64,000 bases of DNA from Bifidobacterium asteroides (GTDB lineage Bacteria > Actinomycetota > Actinomycetes > Actinomycetales > Bifidobacteriaceae), in the NCBI RefSeq assembly GCF_030758775.1, contig NZ_CP132384.1:1364001-1428000 (forward strand), read 5' to 3'. The position numbers were made by a program, and so were the translations under genes. Position 1 is the stretch's first letter. The number at the start of each line of letters is the position of its first letter. The notes under the pieces were generated by a model that ran no database searches, was not told where the DNA came from, and saw only the letters and a list, made by a program, of their open reading frames with translations. Below, in pieces: positions 50,324-61,200 of the stretch.

Positions 50324-51096
50324 TTAACCAGATCAGGGCCGACTTTTACAGGCAGCGGCGATCCATCGGCATGCTGATTCTGCTGATTGCCACTGTGGCC
50401 CTCGGCATAGTGACCACATGGAGCAAGACGACAATAGGAATAAGCACTGGAGGCGAAGACTACGATCATAAACTGATGGAAATCCAAGGCCAAAGCTGGA
50501 CCATCAGGACCGGCCTGCAAGTGGGTGCCGCCTCCGCCTCGTCCCTGGTTTACTTTTACATCGCGGTCTTCGTTATCGTCATTGGTTCGGAATACAGCCA
50601 GCACACTTTGAAGAACACGTTGACATCAGGCATCTCACGAATACAGTTCATCCTAGGCAAGTACGTGACCATCCTGATTGACATCATCCTCCTGACCCTG
50701 TGCTACTTCATCACCATCCTGATCACCGGTCTGGCTCTAGGAAGGAAGCCGGGGGCCGACTGGGGCGTCTTGGGCAAGGATGTGGCCGTCATGACCCTAC
50801 TGGTGAGCTTCTGCATTTCCGTCATCATCAGTCTGGGCATTGTCCTCTTGATCATTGCCAAATCCCTGGTCATCCCAGCGGTGGTGATCGTGATATGGCC
50901 CGTGCTGATCGGCCTCGTAGAGTTGACAGCAAAATGGCAGTGGCTGAAATACTTCGACTTCGTCGGGTTCGGCGAACAGATAGTTCTGAACACTCTGAAG
51001 GCCGATCAGGCCTGGATCTATGCCGGAGCATCCGTGGGTGTGGTCCTGGCGGCCATCATCGGATCGGCTCTGATCATATCCAAGCAGGAGATCTAA
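50320..51096 (+). CDS. ABC-2 type permease
   Basis: Six hydrophobic segments are visible, including SIGMLILLIATVALGIVTTW, LVYFYIAVFVIVIGSEYS, and a YVTILIDIILLTLCYFITIL type stretch. It forms the membrane part of the exporter with the preceding ATPase. The substrate is unknown; antimicrobial peptide or bacitracin-type compounds are an inference from gene context. It converges on the glycosyltransferase gene with a 6-base gap. Confidence 0.85.
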   Translation: MINQIRADFYRQRRSIGMLILLIATVALGIVTTWSKTTIGISTGGEDYDHKLMEIQGQSWTIRTGLQVGAASASSLVYFYIAVFVIVIGSEYSQHTLKNTLTSGISRIQFILGKYVTILIDIILLTLCYFITILITGLALGRKPGADWGVLGKDVAVMTLLVSFCISVIISLGIVLLIIAKSLVIPAVVIVIWPVLIGLVELTAKWQWLKYFDFVGFGEQIVLNTLKADQAWIYAGASVGVVLAAIIGSALIISKQEI

Positions 51097-51102
51097 GCCA
51101 GG

Positions 51103-52281
51103 TCAGGCTATACCTGCTCCGGCTCTTTGATCGCTGACGGCCTGCATGGCCATATGGGCAAAGGCCTTGACGGAGGCATCCAGGGAATAATGTTCCTTGG
51201 CATGTTCGGCGTAGCGTCCGGACCAGACTGCAAGGACATCAGGATGGTCTATCCACCAGTCGATTTGCTCAGCCAGCGCCCAGGCCTTGCCAACCGGGAA
51301 GAGCGAATGCTGCGTCAGGGCGAAGTGTCCTGCGGCGCTCAGGTCGGATCGGGCAATGATCGGGACTGCGCCACAGGCCATCCCCTCCAGGACGCTGACC
51401 GATTCCAGATCCGCGATTGAGGGGTGGATAAGAAGATCGGCCCGCCTGAGCAGGTCGGGCATGGTCGCGTTCTGGTGGAATCCAATCGAGACCTGCATGC
51501 CGTCCAGCTGCCTGTCGGCTTCCGCCCTCAGTCGGCGCTCCATAGGCCCTGTGCCTGCTATGGTCAGGCTGATCCTGCGCCTGTTCCTGCACAGAGCCAA
51601 GGCTCGGATCAGGGTCAGATGGTCCTTTTCCCGGGCCAGCCTGCCGGAGGCCACGACTTGGATCAGCCGGTCTGATCGCTGACGCTCGTATCGGTCACGC
51701 TCATATCGGTTCCCGGGGTTGAACCTAGGCTGGTACCCGTTGGATATGACATGCAGGCGGGCCTTGTACCCATGCGAGCGCAGCAGGTCGGCCGTCAGCT
51801 GGGTGGGAACGTGGATGTGCCCGACATGATCGTAGAGCCAGAACCGAAAGAGCCGGTAGACGGCCGAGTCCACTCCGGGCAGCCAGCGCAATGGGCCTGC
51901 GGAATAGGTGATGTTCTCAGGCTGAATGTGAAACCCAGCAGTCACCGGTATGCCCATAGACCTGGCCTGTGCCAGGGCGGCGCGGCCGAAGGCGAATGGT
52001 TCGTAGATATGGACCAGATCCACACCGGCAAAGGCCCTTCGGAAGAGTTCCGGATCGGCACGAGCGAAGCTCATCTGCTGCCTGGCCGCCACACGGGAAA
52101 CCAGAGGAATTCGATGCACCCGCGCCGGATAGTCTGTCGAGCCCACCCCCACCAGCCGGACCCGGTGCCCCAGCGCCTCCAGACCCTGGGCGTATTGGAT
52201 GGCGGAATTGGAGGTCCCGTTGCCCCTGTTGCCGAAGGAATCCAGAACCAGGGCCAGCGTCAGGCGATCACGATCCCTCAT
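51103..52281 (-). CDS. Glycosyltransferase family 4 protein
   Basis: The 392-residue protein has two Rossmann halves, with DSFGNRGNGTSNSAIQYAQ near the start and the GT4 EX7E motif in DLESVSVLEGMACGAVPI. The central ASGRLAREKDHLTLIRAL is the nucleotide-sugar binding site. A stretch of repeated Tyr/Arg (YERDRYERQR) lies in the linker. It is likely to transfer a sugar to a lipid or cell-wall acceptor; donor and acceptor are unknown. Confidence 0.85.
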   Translation of the reverse strand: MRDRDRLTLALVLDSFGNRGNGTSNSAIQYAQGLEALGHRVRLVGVGSTDYPARVHRIPLVSRVAARQQMSFARADPELFRRAFAGVDLVHIYEPFAFGRAALAQARSMGIPVTAGFHIQPENITYSAGPLRWLPGVDSAVYRLFRFWLYDHVGHIHVPTQLTADLLRSHGYKARLHVISNGYQPRFNPGNRYERDRYERQRSDRLIQVVASGRLAREKDHLTLIRALALCRNRRRISLTIAGTGPMERRLRAEADRQLDGMQVSIGFHQNATMPDLLRRADLLIHPSIADLESVSVLEGMACGAVPIIARSDLSAAGHFALTQHSLFPVGKAWALAEQIDWWIDHPDVLAVWSGRYAEHAKEHYSLDASVKAFAHMAMQAVSDQRAGAGIA

Positions 52282-52358
52282 CAGCCTTCCCTCCGCTGTT
52301 CATCATTAGCAGACTTGGGCCGGATTAAGACAGGTAGACGACCCGATTGCACCCACTA

Positions 52359-53222
52359 TTAGTAGGAGAAGGCCGGGACTGCCGCCCCACGGTAGTAGCG
52401 GTTGATGGCATCAGCCACATAGCGGCTGTGATAGGCAGAGACCAGGGCCTTGTATGCGGCATCATTTTTGTCGGCCTGCCTGGCCACGATGATGTTGACA
52501 TAGGGGTGATTGGCTGGCGATTTGAGATCGCCGGGCACCTGGTAGATGGCATCCTGGATCTTCATGCCGGCATCAAGGATGAAATTGGTGTTGGTAATGC
52601 CGGCCGCATAGTCGGGCAGGACCTTGACGATTCCCGGTGGATCGACCTGGTCCAGGACCAGCCCACGCGGATTGTCAACGATGTCTTCGGGAACCGGCGT
52701 GGTGGCCTTGGGGTCTCGCAGACCGATCAGCCCGGCGCTGGCAAGCACCTTCAGGGAGCGGCCCAGGTCGATGGGATCGCTGGGAATGGCCAGCCGCTCG
52801 CCATGCCCTATCTGGTCAACGCTCCGGTACTTCTTGGAGTACAGGTTGAGCGGTGAAATGTAGGTGTCGCCGATGGCGGCGAAGCGATACCCATGCTGCT
52901 TGGACTCCTGCTCCAGAAAGGCATAGTGTTGAAAAGCGTTCAGGTCGATCTCCCCGTTGGCCAGCGCCTGATTGGCGTAGCGCCCGTATTGGAAGGACCG
53001 AAGCTTGATTTTTATGCCGGCCCGGCGCTGGTCCAACTCGTGCTGAACAGCCTTCCAAATCTCTTCATCGGCATCGCCCACCAGGCCGATGCTGATCTCC
53101 CGCTGGCCGCGTTCAGGCTGGTTGACCTTGACATAGGCCACGCCCATCAGGACGGCGACCACCAGGATGACGACCGAAACAGCCGCCAGCTCTCGCTTGG
53201 CCCTGGTTCTTCTGGTGCTCAT
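52359..53222 (-). CDS. metQ: MetQ/NlpA-type substrate-binding protein, first copy
   Basis: The 287-residue protein has a membrane anchor (AAVSVVILVVAVLMGVAYV) followed by a periplasmic-type binding fold with ISIGLVGDADEEIW, FQHYAFLEQESKQHGYRF and YISPLNLYSKKYRSVDQIGH. No Cys follows the anchor, so it cannot be a classical lipoprotein. D-amino acid or methionine binding is inferred from neighbouring metI and metN. It and the second copy share the same pattern throughout, indicating tandem duplication. Confidence 0.88.
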   Translation of the reverse strand: MSTRRTRAKRELAAVSVVILVVAVLMGVAYVKVNQPERGQREISIGLVGDADEEIWKAVQHELDQRRAGIKIKLRSFQYGRYANQALANGEIDLNAFQHYAFLEQESKQHGYRFAAIGDTYISPLNLYSKKYRSVDQIGHGERLAIPSDPIDLGRSLKVLASAGLIGLRDPKATTPVPEDIVDNPRGLVLDQVDPPGIVKVLPDYAAGITNTNFILDAGMKIQDAIYQVPGDLKSPANHPYVNIIVARQADKNDAAYKALVSAYHSRYVADAINRYYRGAAVPAFSY

Positions 53223-53255
53223 ATCCGTCCTCCTTCATCGATGGAACCTATCGCA

Positions 53256-54137
53256 TCAGGAAACCTTGAAAGCCGGCAGGCAGGCGCCCTTGTAGACACG
53301 GACGATGGTGTCGGCCACAGGCTTGGAATGATAGGCGCGCACCACTGCGGCGTAGGTGGGGTTGTCCCGCTGATCCTTGGTGGTGACGATGATGTTGATG
53401 TAAGGCTTATTGGCCGGGTTTTGCAGATCGTAAGGAACCTCGTGGATGGCATCGTGCACGCTTCGTCCACCATCGACCACGAAGTTGGCATTGGTGACCC
53501 CGCCTGCATAGTCAGGCAGCAGGTTGAGGATGCCGGCCGGATCCACCTGCTCGATGCGCAGATGCTTGGGATTGTCCACCACATCCTCGGGCAGCGGGTT
53601 GGTGGCCTTGGGGTCGCGCAGCCCGATCAGCTTGGCATCGGCCAGGACCTTCAAGGCCCGGCCCATGTTGGTGGCGTTGTTGGGAATGGCCACTCGGTCG
53701 CCGTCCTGAAACTGCGATGGCTTGGCATAGCGCTGCGAGTAGAGGTTCATGGGCGAGATGTAGGTATTGCCAAGCACGGCGAGCTGGTAATGGTTGGTCT
53801 TGACATCGTCCTCAAGGTAGGCATAGTGCTGGGCTGCGTTGAAATCCACCTCGCGGTTGGACGTGGCCTGGTTGACGTAGATGGCATCCTGGAAGGGCTT
53901 GAGTTCGATCCTGATGTGCTCACCACGCCGATCCAGCTCTGCCTGGACGGCCTTCCAGATCTGATCGTCCGAGCTGCCGATGACGCCGACCTTGACGACC
54001 TTGACATCGGCACCCACCTGGTTCAGACGGACATCGGTGCCGACCACCAACGCCAGCAGGAGGACGATGACCAGGCTGAGCGCCGCCAGTTGGATCTTGG
54101 CTTTGTTCTTTTTGCCGACGCGACTACGACCGACCAC
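53256..54137 (-). CDS. metQ: MetQ/NlpA-type substrate-binding protein, second copy
   Basis: The 293-residue paralogue has the anchor LAALSLVIVLLLALVVG and then KVVKVGVIGSSDDQIWKAV, FNAAQHYAYLED and YISPMNLYSQRYAKP. As in the neighbouring copy, no lipobox Cys follows the anchor. It lies 25 bases after the permease gene. Confidence 0.9.
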   Translation of the reverse strand: MVGRSRVGKKNKAKIQLAALSLVIVLLLALVVGTDVRLNQVGADVKVVKVGVIGSSDDQIWKAVQAELDRRGEHIRIELKPFQDAIYVNQATSNREVDFNAAQHYAYLEDDVKTNHYQLAVLGNTYISPMNLYSQRYAKPSQFQDGDRVAIPNNATNMGRALKVLADAKLIGLRDPKATNPLPEDVVDNPKHLRIEQVDPAGILNLLPDYAGGVTNANFVVDGGRSVHDAIHEVPYDLQNPANKPYINIIVTTKDQRDNPTYAAVVRAYHSKPVADTIVRVYKGACLPAFKVS

Positions 54138-54162
54138 GATAATCTGACCTTTCCCGGGTTGC

Positions 54163-54843
54163 TCAGTGTTCGACGACCTCGGCCAGAAGCCGGCCGAACA
54201 GTTCGATCAGGGCGATGAAGATGACCAGCACGATGATGGTGGCGATGGTCACGTCATTCATGGACCGCTGGTAGCCCAGACGGATGGCGAAGTCGCCCAG
54301 ACCTCCGCCGCCCACGATGCCCACGGTGGCGGTCTCGCCCACCAGACTGACGATGGTGATGGTGGTCACCCGGATGATGGAGGGGATGCCCTCACGCAGG
54401 TAGACATGCCAGATGATCTGCCAGGTGGTCATGCCCATGGACTCCGCCGCCTCGACATACCCAGGATCCAGACCGGCAAGGGCCGACTCGATCTGTCGGG
54501 AGAAGAAAGGCGTGATGCCCACGACCAGGGGGAAGATCGCCCCCTTGGGCCCGATGGCCGTGCCCATGAGCATCCTGGTCACCGGCACCAGGGCCGCCGC
54601 CAGAATGATGAAGGGGATGGAGCGGAAAAGGTCGATCAGCTTGTCCAGGATAGTGAAGACCAGGCCGTTGTGGCGGATGCCGTCACGTCGGCTGATGATC
54701 AGCCCCACCCCGATGACCAGGGCCAGCAGGAAGGAGATCACCCCGGAGACGCCGACCATGACCAGGGTCTGAACCATGCTGCTGAAAAACTCCGGCAGCC
54801 GGCTCATGACGTTGGGGAACCAGGTGGTAAGCAGGGACGTCAT
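54163..54843 (-). CDS. metI: Methionine ABC transporter permease
   Basis: The 226-residue protein has five or six membrane helices and the EAA-type loop EAAESMGMTTWQIIWHVYL followed by the GGGGLGDFAIRLGY end of the MetI family. Its start overlaps the metN stop by 4 bases. Confidence 0.93.
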   Translation of the reverse strand: MTSLLTTWFPNVMSRLPEFFSSMVQTLVMVGVSGVISFLLALVIGVGLIISRRDGIRHNGLVFTILDKLIDLFRSIPFIILAAALVPVTRMLMGTAIGPKGAIFPLVVGITPFFSRQIESALAGLDPGYVEAAESMGMTTWQIIWHVYLREGIPSIIRVTTITIVSLVGETATVGIVGGGGLGDFAIRLGYQRSMNDVTIATIIVLVIFIALIELFGRLLAEVVEH

Positions 54844-55892
54844 GACTTGAGAACCTCGATTCCGATGTTGCGCGAGCGCAGGTATTCCATGGCCTGGCGG
54901 ATGTTTTCAGCGTCGCCGCCCACTCTGACCACCAGACCGCCCAGGGGCGCACCCTCCACCACATCGATGTCGCCGAAGATGATGTTGACGTCCAGGTTGT
55001 AGCGACGGCTGATGGTGGAGACCAGGGCTTCGGAGACCTCCTTGGAGACATAGGACATGCGCATGAGGATCTGCCCGGGCTCCAGGGCCACCAGGGGCGA
55101 ATCGGCGGCCATCAGATCCTTGACCTTGTCCAGGTTGGAGGTGGTGGCCACGAAGGATTTGGTCAGCTGGGCCTTGGGGTCTGCAAAGACATCGAAGACC
55201 CTGCCCTGCTCCACGATGACCCCCTGGTCGATGACCGCCACCCGGTTGCAGATCTGCCGGATGACCGACATCTCATGGGTGATCATGACCACGGTGATGC
55301 CCAGCTGGTCGTGCAGGTCGCGGAGCAGCTGAAGAATGGAGCGCGTGGTGGTCGGATCCAGTGCGCTGGTGGCCTCGTCGCTGAGCAGGATATCCGGTTC
55401 GTTGGCCAGGGCTCGGGCGATGGCCACCCGCTGCTGCTGGCCGCCGGAGAGCTCGGCGGGATAGTGGTCGGCCAGCTCGGTCAGCCCTACCAGTTCCAGA
55501 AGCTCGGACACCCGGGCCCGTCGAGATGCACGGTCGCGGCCGCTCCCCCGCAGAGGCAGGCCCACATTGTCGGCCACCGTTCTGGAGGGCATCAGGTTGA
55601 AATGCTGGAAGATCATGCCGGTACGACGCCTCAGGTCCCTCAGCTCGGCCGGAGCCAGATCCTTGACCTCGCGGCCGCGGACCTTGACGCTGCCCGAGTC
55701 GTAATCCTCCAGCCCGTTGATGCAGCGGACCAGCGTGGACTTGCCCGCCCCGCTCAGACCAATGATGCCAAAAATATCCCCAGTCTCGACGGTCAGATCA
55801 ATGTCGGCCAGTGCCGTCTTGTCTTCGTCGTCGTCGCTGTGATAGGTCTTGGTCAGGTGCTCCATCCGCACCGCCGGTGTCCGCTCGCTCAC
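54840..55892 (-). CDS. metN: Methionine ABC transporter ATP-binding protein
   Basis: The 350-residue protein has Walker [10 protein letters not shown], signature [15 protein letters not shown], and Walker [14 protein letters not shown], followed by the C-terminal NIL regulatory domain (about 270-350) that binds methionine in the family. The GTG at 55892 is preferred: GGAAGG lies 8 bases before it, and the extra residues from ATG 55973 look like leader sequence, with TATAAAT near that ATG fitting a promoter. Order is metN-metI-metQ-metQ. Confidence 0.93.
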   Translation of the reverse strand: MSERTPAVRMEHLTKTYHSDDDEDKTALADIDLTVETGDIFGIIGLSGAGKSTLVRCINGLEDYDSGSVKVRGREVKDLAPAELRDLRRRTGMIFQHFNLMPSRTVADNVGLPLRGSGRDRASRRARVSELLELVGLTELADHYPAELSGGQQQRVAIARALANEPDILLSDEATSALDPTTTRSILQLLRDLHDQLGITVVMITHEMSVIRQICNRVAVIDQGVIVEQGRVFDVFADPKAQLTKSFVATTSNLDKVKDLMAADSPLVALEPGQILMRMSYVSKEVSEALVSTISRRYNLDVNIIFGDIDVVEGAPLGGLVVRVGGDAENIRQAMEYLRSRNIGIEVLKS

Positions 55893-56033
55893 GTTCCCGC
55901 CTTCCCTGGTCGACTGCCTGACATGGTAATCGTCCCGACGGCCAGTGGACAAGAAGGCCTCTATAGATGTCATTTATAGGCATGTATCGATAACCCGCCT
56001 GCTTGGTCGATGGGTCGGTGGCAGAATATGGGT

Positions 56034-57335
56034 ATGAGCGCATCCGGTCAGCAGCGGATTATCAACACCATCAATCCCGGGGAGCGACCGTTCGGCTCTC
56101 CTCTGGGGCCAAGACCTACACGAGTCCTTCTCCTAGGAGCCGGCGAACTCGGCCGCGAGATAGCCATCAGTCTGATGCGGCTGGGTGCCTGGGTTGGCGC
56201 GGCGGACTCCTACCCTGGCGCACCGGCCACCCAGGTGGCCCATGCCGGCTACCAGGTGAAAATGAGCGATCCCCAGGCTTTGGAGGACCTGATCGACAAG
56301 GTCCACCCAGATTTGATCGTGCCTGAAGTGGAGGCCATCGCCACAGACCGCCTGGTCGGTGCCGCGGCCCGGGGCATCCAGGTAGTGCCTGCCGCCCCCC
56401 TGGCGGCCATGTGTATGGATCGCAGGGCCCTGCGCGTCTTCGCCCACGAACAGGTAGGCCTGCCCACTACCCCCTACCGATTCGCCGACTCCCCCGAAGA
56501 GCTGGCCAGCGCGGCGGACCAGGTGGGCTACCCCTGCATGGTCAAACCCCTGATGAGCTCCTCCGGCCACGGACAGACTCTGGTGCGAAGCAGGGAGGGC
56601 TTGTCTCAAGCCTGGAATTCGGCACTGACCCAAGGCCGGGCAGCCACCAGGCACCAGGGCAAGGCCGAGGTCATCGTGGAAGCCCTGGCCCCCCTGGCCC
56701 ATGAGCTGACGGTTCTGACCGTGGCCTCCTGCGCCGGCGTGGCCACCTGCACGCCCATCGGCCAGCGTCAGGAGGACGGGGACTACCGCCTCTCCTGGCA
56801 ACCGGCGGATCTGAATCCTGACATCCTACAGCAGGCCCGGAGCATGGCCACCCGACTGGTTGAGGCCATGACCTCCCTGGCCCGCCAGAGCGGCGAGACC
56901 GGTTGGGGGATCTACGGTGTGGAGATCTTCGTCCTGCGCGACGGCTCCCTGCTCTTCAACGAGGTGGCGCCGCGCCCCCATGACACCGGCATGGTGACCA
57001 TGATCTCCCAACGGCTGAGCGAGTTCGACCTTCACGCCCGGGCCATCCTGGGCATTCCCGTCCACCAGGAGGATCTGGCCCTGAGTCTGCCGGAAGGCGC
57101 ATGCGCGGTCAGCCGGCCCATCCTGGTCAGGGGCCAGGGGCCGGTCAGCTTCCAAGGCTTGCCGCAGGCCCTGGACCACCCAGGCACTGATCTGCGCATC
57201 TTCTCCAAGCCGGAAGTGCATGGCCTGCGCCGCATGGGCGTGGCCCTGGCCTTGGGGCCGGATCTGCAGACCGCCACCGAACGCGCTGAAGCCGTGGCCA
57301 GCGATCTGAAACCGCGGGTGGGCACGGGGATGTAA
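56034..57335 (+). CDS. purT: Formate-dependent phosphoribosylglycinamide formyltransferase PurT
   Basis: PurT makes formyl-GAR from GAR, ATP and formate, replacing the folate-dependent PurN. The ATP-grasp enzyme shows [48 protein letters not shown] and [14 protein letters not shown]. Length about 433. No ribosome site stands before the possible ATGs at 56010, 56028 and 56034; the last matches the family start best. A leaderless message is possible. It is divergent from metN. Confidence 0.9.
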   Translation: MSASGQQRIINTINPGERPFGSPLGPRPTRVLLLGAGELGREIAISLMRLGAWVGAADSYPGAPATQVAHAGYQVKMSDPQALEDLIDKVHPDLIVPEVEAIATDRLVGAAARGIQVVPAAPLAAMCMDRRALRVFAHEQVGLPTTPYRFADSPEELASAADQVGYPCMVKPLMSSSGHGQTLVRSREGLSQAWNSALTQGRAATRHQGKAEVIVEALAPLAHELTVLTVASCAGVATCTPIGQRQEDGDYRLSWQPADLNPDILQQARSMATRLVEAMTSLARQSGETGWGIYGVEIFVLRDGSLLFNEVAPRPHDTGMVTMISQRLSEFDLHARAILGIPVHQEDLALSLPEGACAVSRPILVRGQGPVSFQGLPQALDHPGTDLRIFSKPEVHGLRRMGVALALGPDLQTATERAEAVASDLKPRVGTGM

Positions 57336-57412
57336 CCCGGGCTTGCTATGGTGGTCGTGTCCCAAGCAGTGCAGAAGTTTCCAATTCGCAACAAACTCGA
57401 GGAAGGCGAACA

Positions 57413-58165
57413 GTGGAAAAGTTGGGAATGCGCTATCAAGGCAAGGCCAAGAAACTGTACGAGACGGATGACCCGGACATACTCTGGGTTGAGTACACTG
57501 ACCAGGCCACCGCGGGGAACGGGGCCAAGAAGGCCAATATCGAAGGCAAGGCCAGACTGAACAACAGGATCACTACCGTGATATTCTCCCTGCTGGCCCG
57601 TCGGGGGATCCCCAGCCACTTCGTACGCAGCATCTCGGATACCGAACAGCTCAACCGCCGGCTGGACATGTTCCCGCTGGAGATCGTCATGCGCAACCGG
57701 GCCGCAGGCTCCTTCGCCCAGCGGTACGGGGTTGAGGAAGGCACGGCCTTGAAGCAGCCGGTGCTGGAGTTCTTCTACAAGTCCGATCCCCTGGATGATC
57801 CGTTTATCAACCGGGACGACATCCTGGCCCTGGGACTGGCCACTGAGCAGGATCTGGACATCATCGCCGCGAAGACCCGGGAAATCAACGGGGCCCTGAC
57901 CAGCATCTTCCGCGCCATCAACGTGGAGCTGGTGGACTTCAAGATCGAAATGGGCAAGACCGGCTCGGGCATCATCCTTCTCGGCGACGAGATCACCCCC
58001 GACACCTGCCGGCTCTGGGCGATCGGCAACAATAATGACGGCCAGGTCACCCACCTGGACAAGGACATCTTCCGCAGGGACCTGGGCAGCATCATTCCGG
58101 CTTATCAAACCATTCTGGATGGGCTGACCGAATTGGAGGAGCGCGAAAGCCAATCGAACAGCTGA
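57413..58165 (+). CDS. purC: Phosphoribosylaminoimidazole-succinocarboxamide synthase
   Basis: PurC joins aspartate to CAIR. It reads [38 protein letters not shown], and [11 protein letters not shown]. The start is GTG with GGAAGG in front. Length 250. A terminator-like hairpin follows before purL. Confidence 0.95.
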   Translation: MEKLGMRYQGKAKKLYETDDPDILWVEYTDQATAGNGAKKANIEGKARLNNRITTVIFSLLARRGIPSHFVRSISDTEQLNRRLDMFPLEIVMRNRAAGSFAQRYGVEEGTALKQPVLEFFYKSDPLDDPFINRDDILALGLATEQDLDIIAAKTREINGALTSIFRAINVELVDFKIEMGKTGSGIILLGDEITPDTCRLWAIGNNNDGQVTHLDKDIFRRDLGSIIPAYQTILDGLTELEERESQSNS

Positions 58166-58173
58166 ATCGGTCG

Positions 58174-58206
58174 ACCCGGAAGCGAGCATATCGCCTCCGG
58201 GTTTTT
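58174..58206 (+). terminator. Terminator or attenuator hairpin between purC and purL
   Basis: ACCCGG (58174-58179) pairs with CCGGGT (58197-58202), with inner pairing of AGCGA and TCGCC-type arms, followed by a T-run (TTTTT). It sits in the gap before purL and may end most purC transcripts. Confidence 0.7.
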
Positions 58207-58244
58207 CATTGGTCCCCAACCAGTCCATCGCGAAAGGATCCATT

Positions 58245-61200
58245 GTGCTCTTCCGTGTCTATACCGAGAAAAAGCGGGGCTTCGACCAGGCCGCCGACAG
58301 GCTTGCCGAACAGCTGCGCACCCTGCCGGGCGTGCAAGGGCTGACCGGCCTGCGCATGTTCAACCGCTACGATCTGGAAGGCATCGACGAAGACCTCTTC
58401 AAACGCTGCCTGCCCACGGTCTTCGCCCAGCCCCAGACCGACCTGGTAGCCACCCGACTGGAGGAAGCCCTGCGCATGAAGGGCGATGGGGACCTGCCGC
58501 CGCTGGACTCCCCCATGCTCTTCGCCGTGGCCCCCCTGCCCGGCCAGTTCGATCAGCGAGCCGACTCCGCAGCCCAGTGTGTCCAGCTGATCGGCCAGGG
58601 CGCCCGCCCCTTGGTGGCCACAGCCACTGTCTACCTGCTCCAGGGCGACCTGGATGCCAAGCAAATAGAGGCCATCCGCAATTACCTGGTCAATCCGGTC
58701 GACTCACGGGTGGTAGGGCTGGAGCAGCCCAAGACCCTGGCCATGCCCGACGACGATCCGGATCCAGTGCCCGTATTGGACGGGTTCCGCGATCTGGATG
58801 ATCCTGGACTGGAAGCATTGATCGACAAGCTGGACCTGGCCATGGATCTGCCGGATGCCCGCTTCTGCCGGGATCACTACCGCCAGGAAAAGCGCGACCC
58901 GACCCTGACCGAGCTCAAGGTGATCGACACCTATTGGTCGGACCACTGCCGGCACACCACCTTCAATACCAGGCTGGAGCGGATCGAGGCGGACAACCCC
59001 CGAGTACGGACCACGCTGGAACGGTATCGGGCAATCCGAGGAGAGCTGGGCCGTCAGGACCGACCTGAATGCCTGATGGACATGGCCACCATCGGAGCCA
59101 AGTACCTGCAGAAGCGCGGCATCCTGAACGACGTGGACCAGTCCGAGGAGGTCAACGCCTGCACTATCCGGACCAAGGTCGACGTGGACGGCCAGGATCA
59201 GGACTGGCTCTTCCTGTTCAAAAACGAGACCCATAACCATCCCACCGAGATCGAGCCCTTCGGTGGTGCAGCCACCTGCATCGGCGGAGCCATCCGCGAT
59301 CCCCTGTCCGGAAGGGGCTACGTCTACCAGGCCATGAGGGTCAGCGGGGCAGCAGATCCCCGTCAACCGCTGGATCAGACCCTGCCCGGCAAGCTGCCCC
59401 AGGGCCGGATCGTCCGTCAGGCAGCCGATGGCTACTCCTCCTATGGCAACCAGATCGGGCTGGCCACCGGGCAGGTCCGGGAAATCTACCACCCAGGCTA
59501 TGCGGCCAAGCGGATGGAGGTGGGCGCTGTGGTGGCCGCCACACCGGCCGACCATGTGATCCGCCGCCGGCCTGCACCCGGCGATCTGATCATCCTGGTG
59601 GGCGGCAGGACCGGCCGCGACGGAATCGGCGGCGCCACCGGAGCCTCCAAGTCCCAGAATGAAGAAAGTCTGGAACGTTGCGGAGCCGAGGTGCAGAAGG
59701 GCGATGCCCCTGAGGAGCGCAAGCTCCAGCGCCTCTTCCGCCGTCAGGAGGCGGCCAGGCTGATTGAGCGCTGCAATGACTTCGGAGCCGGCGGCGTTGC
59801 CGTGGCCGTGGGCGAACTGGCGGACGGGCTGAACGTGGACCTGGACCGGGTGCCGCTCAAGTACCAGGGGCTGGACGGTACCGAAATCGCCATTTCCGAG
59901 AGCCAGGAGCGCATGGCCGTGGCCCTGGCTGCCGAAGACGCGCCCGCCTTCATCGAGTACGCCCAGCAGGAGGACCTCGAGGCCACCGTCATCGCCGAGG
60001 TCACCGAAGAACCCCGGCTGCGGATGACCTGGCGATCAGAGACCATCGTGGACATCCCCCGATCCTTCCTGGCCTCCAACGGCGCCCCTCATAAGGCCGA
60101 TGCCCAGGTAGCGGTCCCTGCTCCCTACCATGCCCCCTTCGAGGTCCAAGGCAACCTGGACGCGCGCATGAAGGCCCTGCTTGCAGATATCAACGTCTGC
60201 TCCCAGCAGGGTCTGGCCGAACAGTTCGACTCCACCATCGGCGCAGGCACCGTCCTCATGCCCTTCGGCGGAGCCCGACAGCTGACTCCGGCCCAGGCCA
60301 TGGTGGCCAAGCTGCCCGTGGATGGGCACACTACCACCGCCTCGGCCATGGCCTGGGGATTCAACCCCTGGATCAGCAGCCAGGACCCATACACTGGCGC
60401 CTACCTGGCCGTGGTCGAGAGCCTGGCCAAGCTGGTGGCCTCTGGCTTCAGCCGTTCCCATGCCCACTTGAGCCTGCAGGAGTACTACCCCAAGCCCGGC
60501 GGCGACCCCCGGCGATGGGGCCTGCCAGTGGCTGGCGTCCTTGGCGCCCTCCAGGCCCAACTGGACCTGGCGGTGGGGGCCATAGGCGGCAAGGACTCCA
60601 TGTCCGGCAGCTTCGAGGACCTGGATGTGCCGCCCACACTGATCAGCTTTGCTGTGGCCCTGGGGCAGGCCAAGGATGCAGTCTCCCCCGAATTCAAGGC
60701 GGCTGACCGTCAGGTCTATCTCTTGGCGCCCGAATACCAAGAGGACGGTTTACTGCCCGATCCGGAGAGCCTGCGGACCGTCATGGACCAGGTGGAATCG
60801 ATGATCAGCCAGGGCCTGGTGGATGCTGCAGCCACTCCGGGCTACGGATGCATGGCACAGTCCCTGATGGAAATGTGCATAGGCAACAGGATCGGGCTGG
60901 ATCTGGCATCAGACACTGCTATATCTGCGCTCTTCCGCCCCGCCTATGGAAGCTTCATCCTGGAGACCTCGGGTCCGGAACCCCTGTTCATTCAGAATTC
61001 CGGCCTGCATTTGCGCCTCCTCGGACACACTCGCGAGGATTATCATCTGCGCTGCGGCAGCGAGGATCTGGATCTGGCTGAGCTTGAGGAAATCCGTGCC
61101 AGGGGATTGGAAGGCATCTTCCCGTACCGGGGCCAAGGCGGCCAGGTGCCGACCATCGGCCGCACCGACCGTGAGCCCGGCAGGCCAGCGGCGCGCAGAA

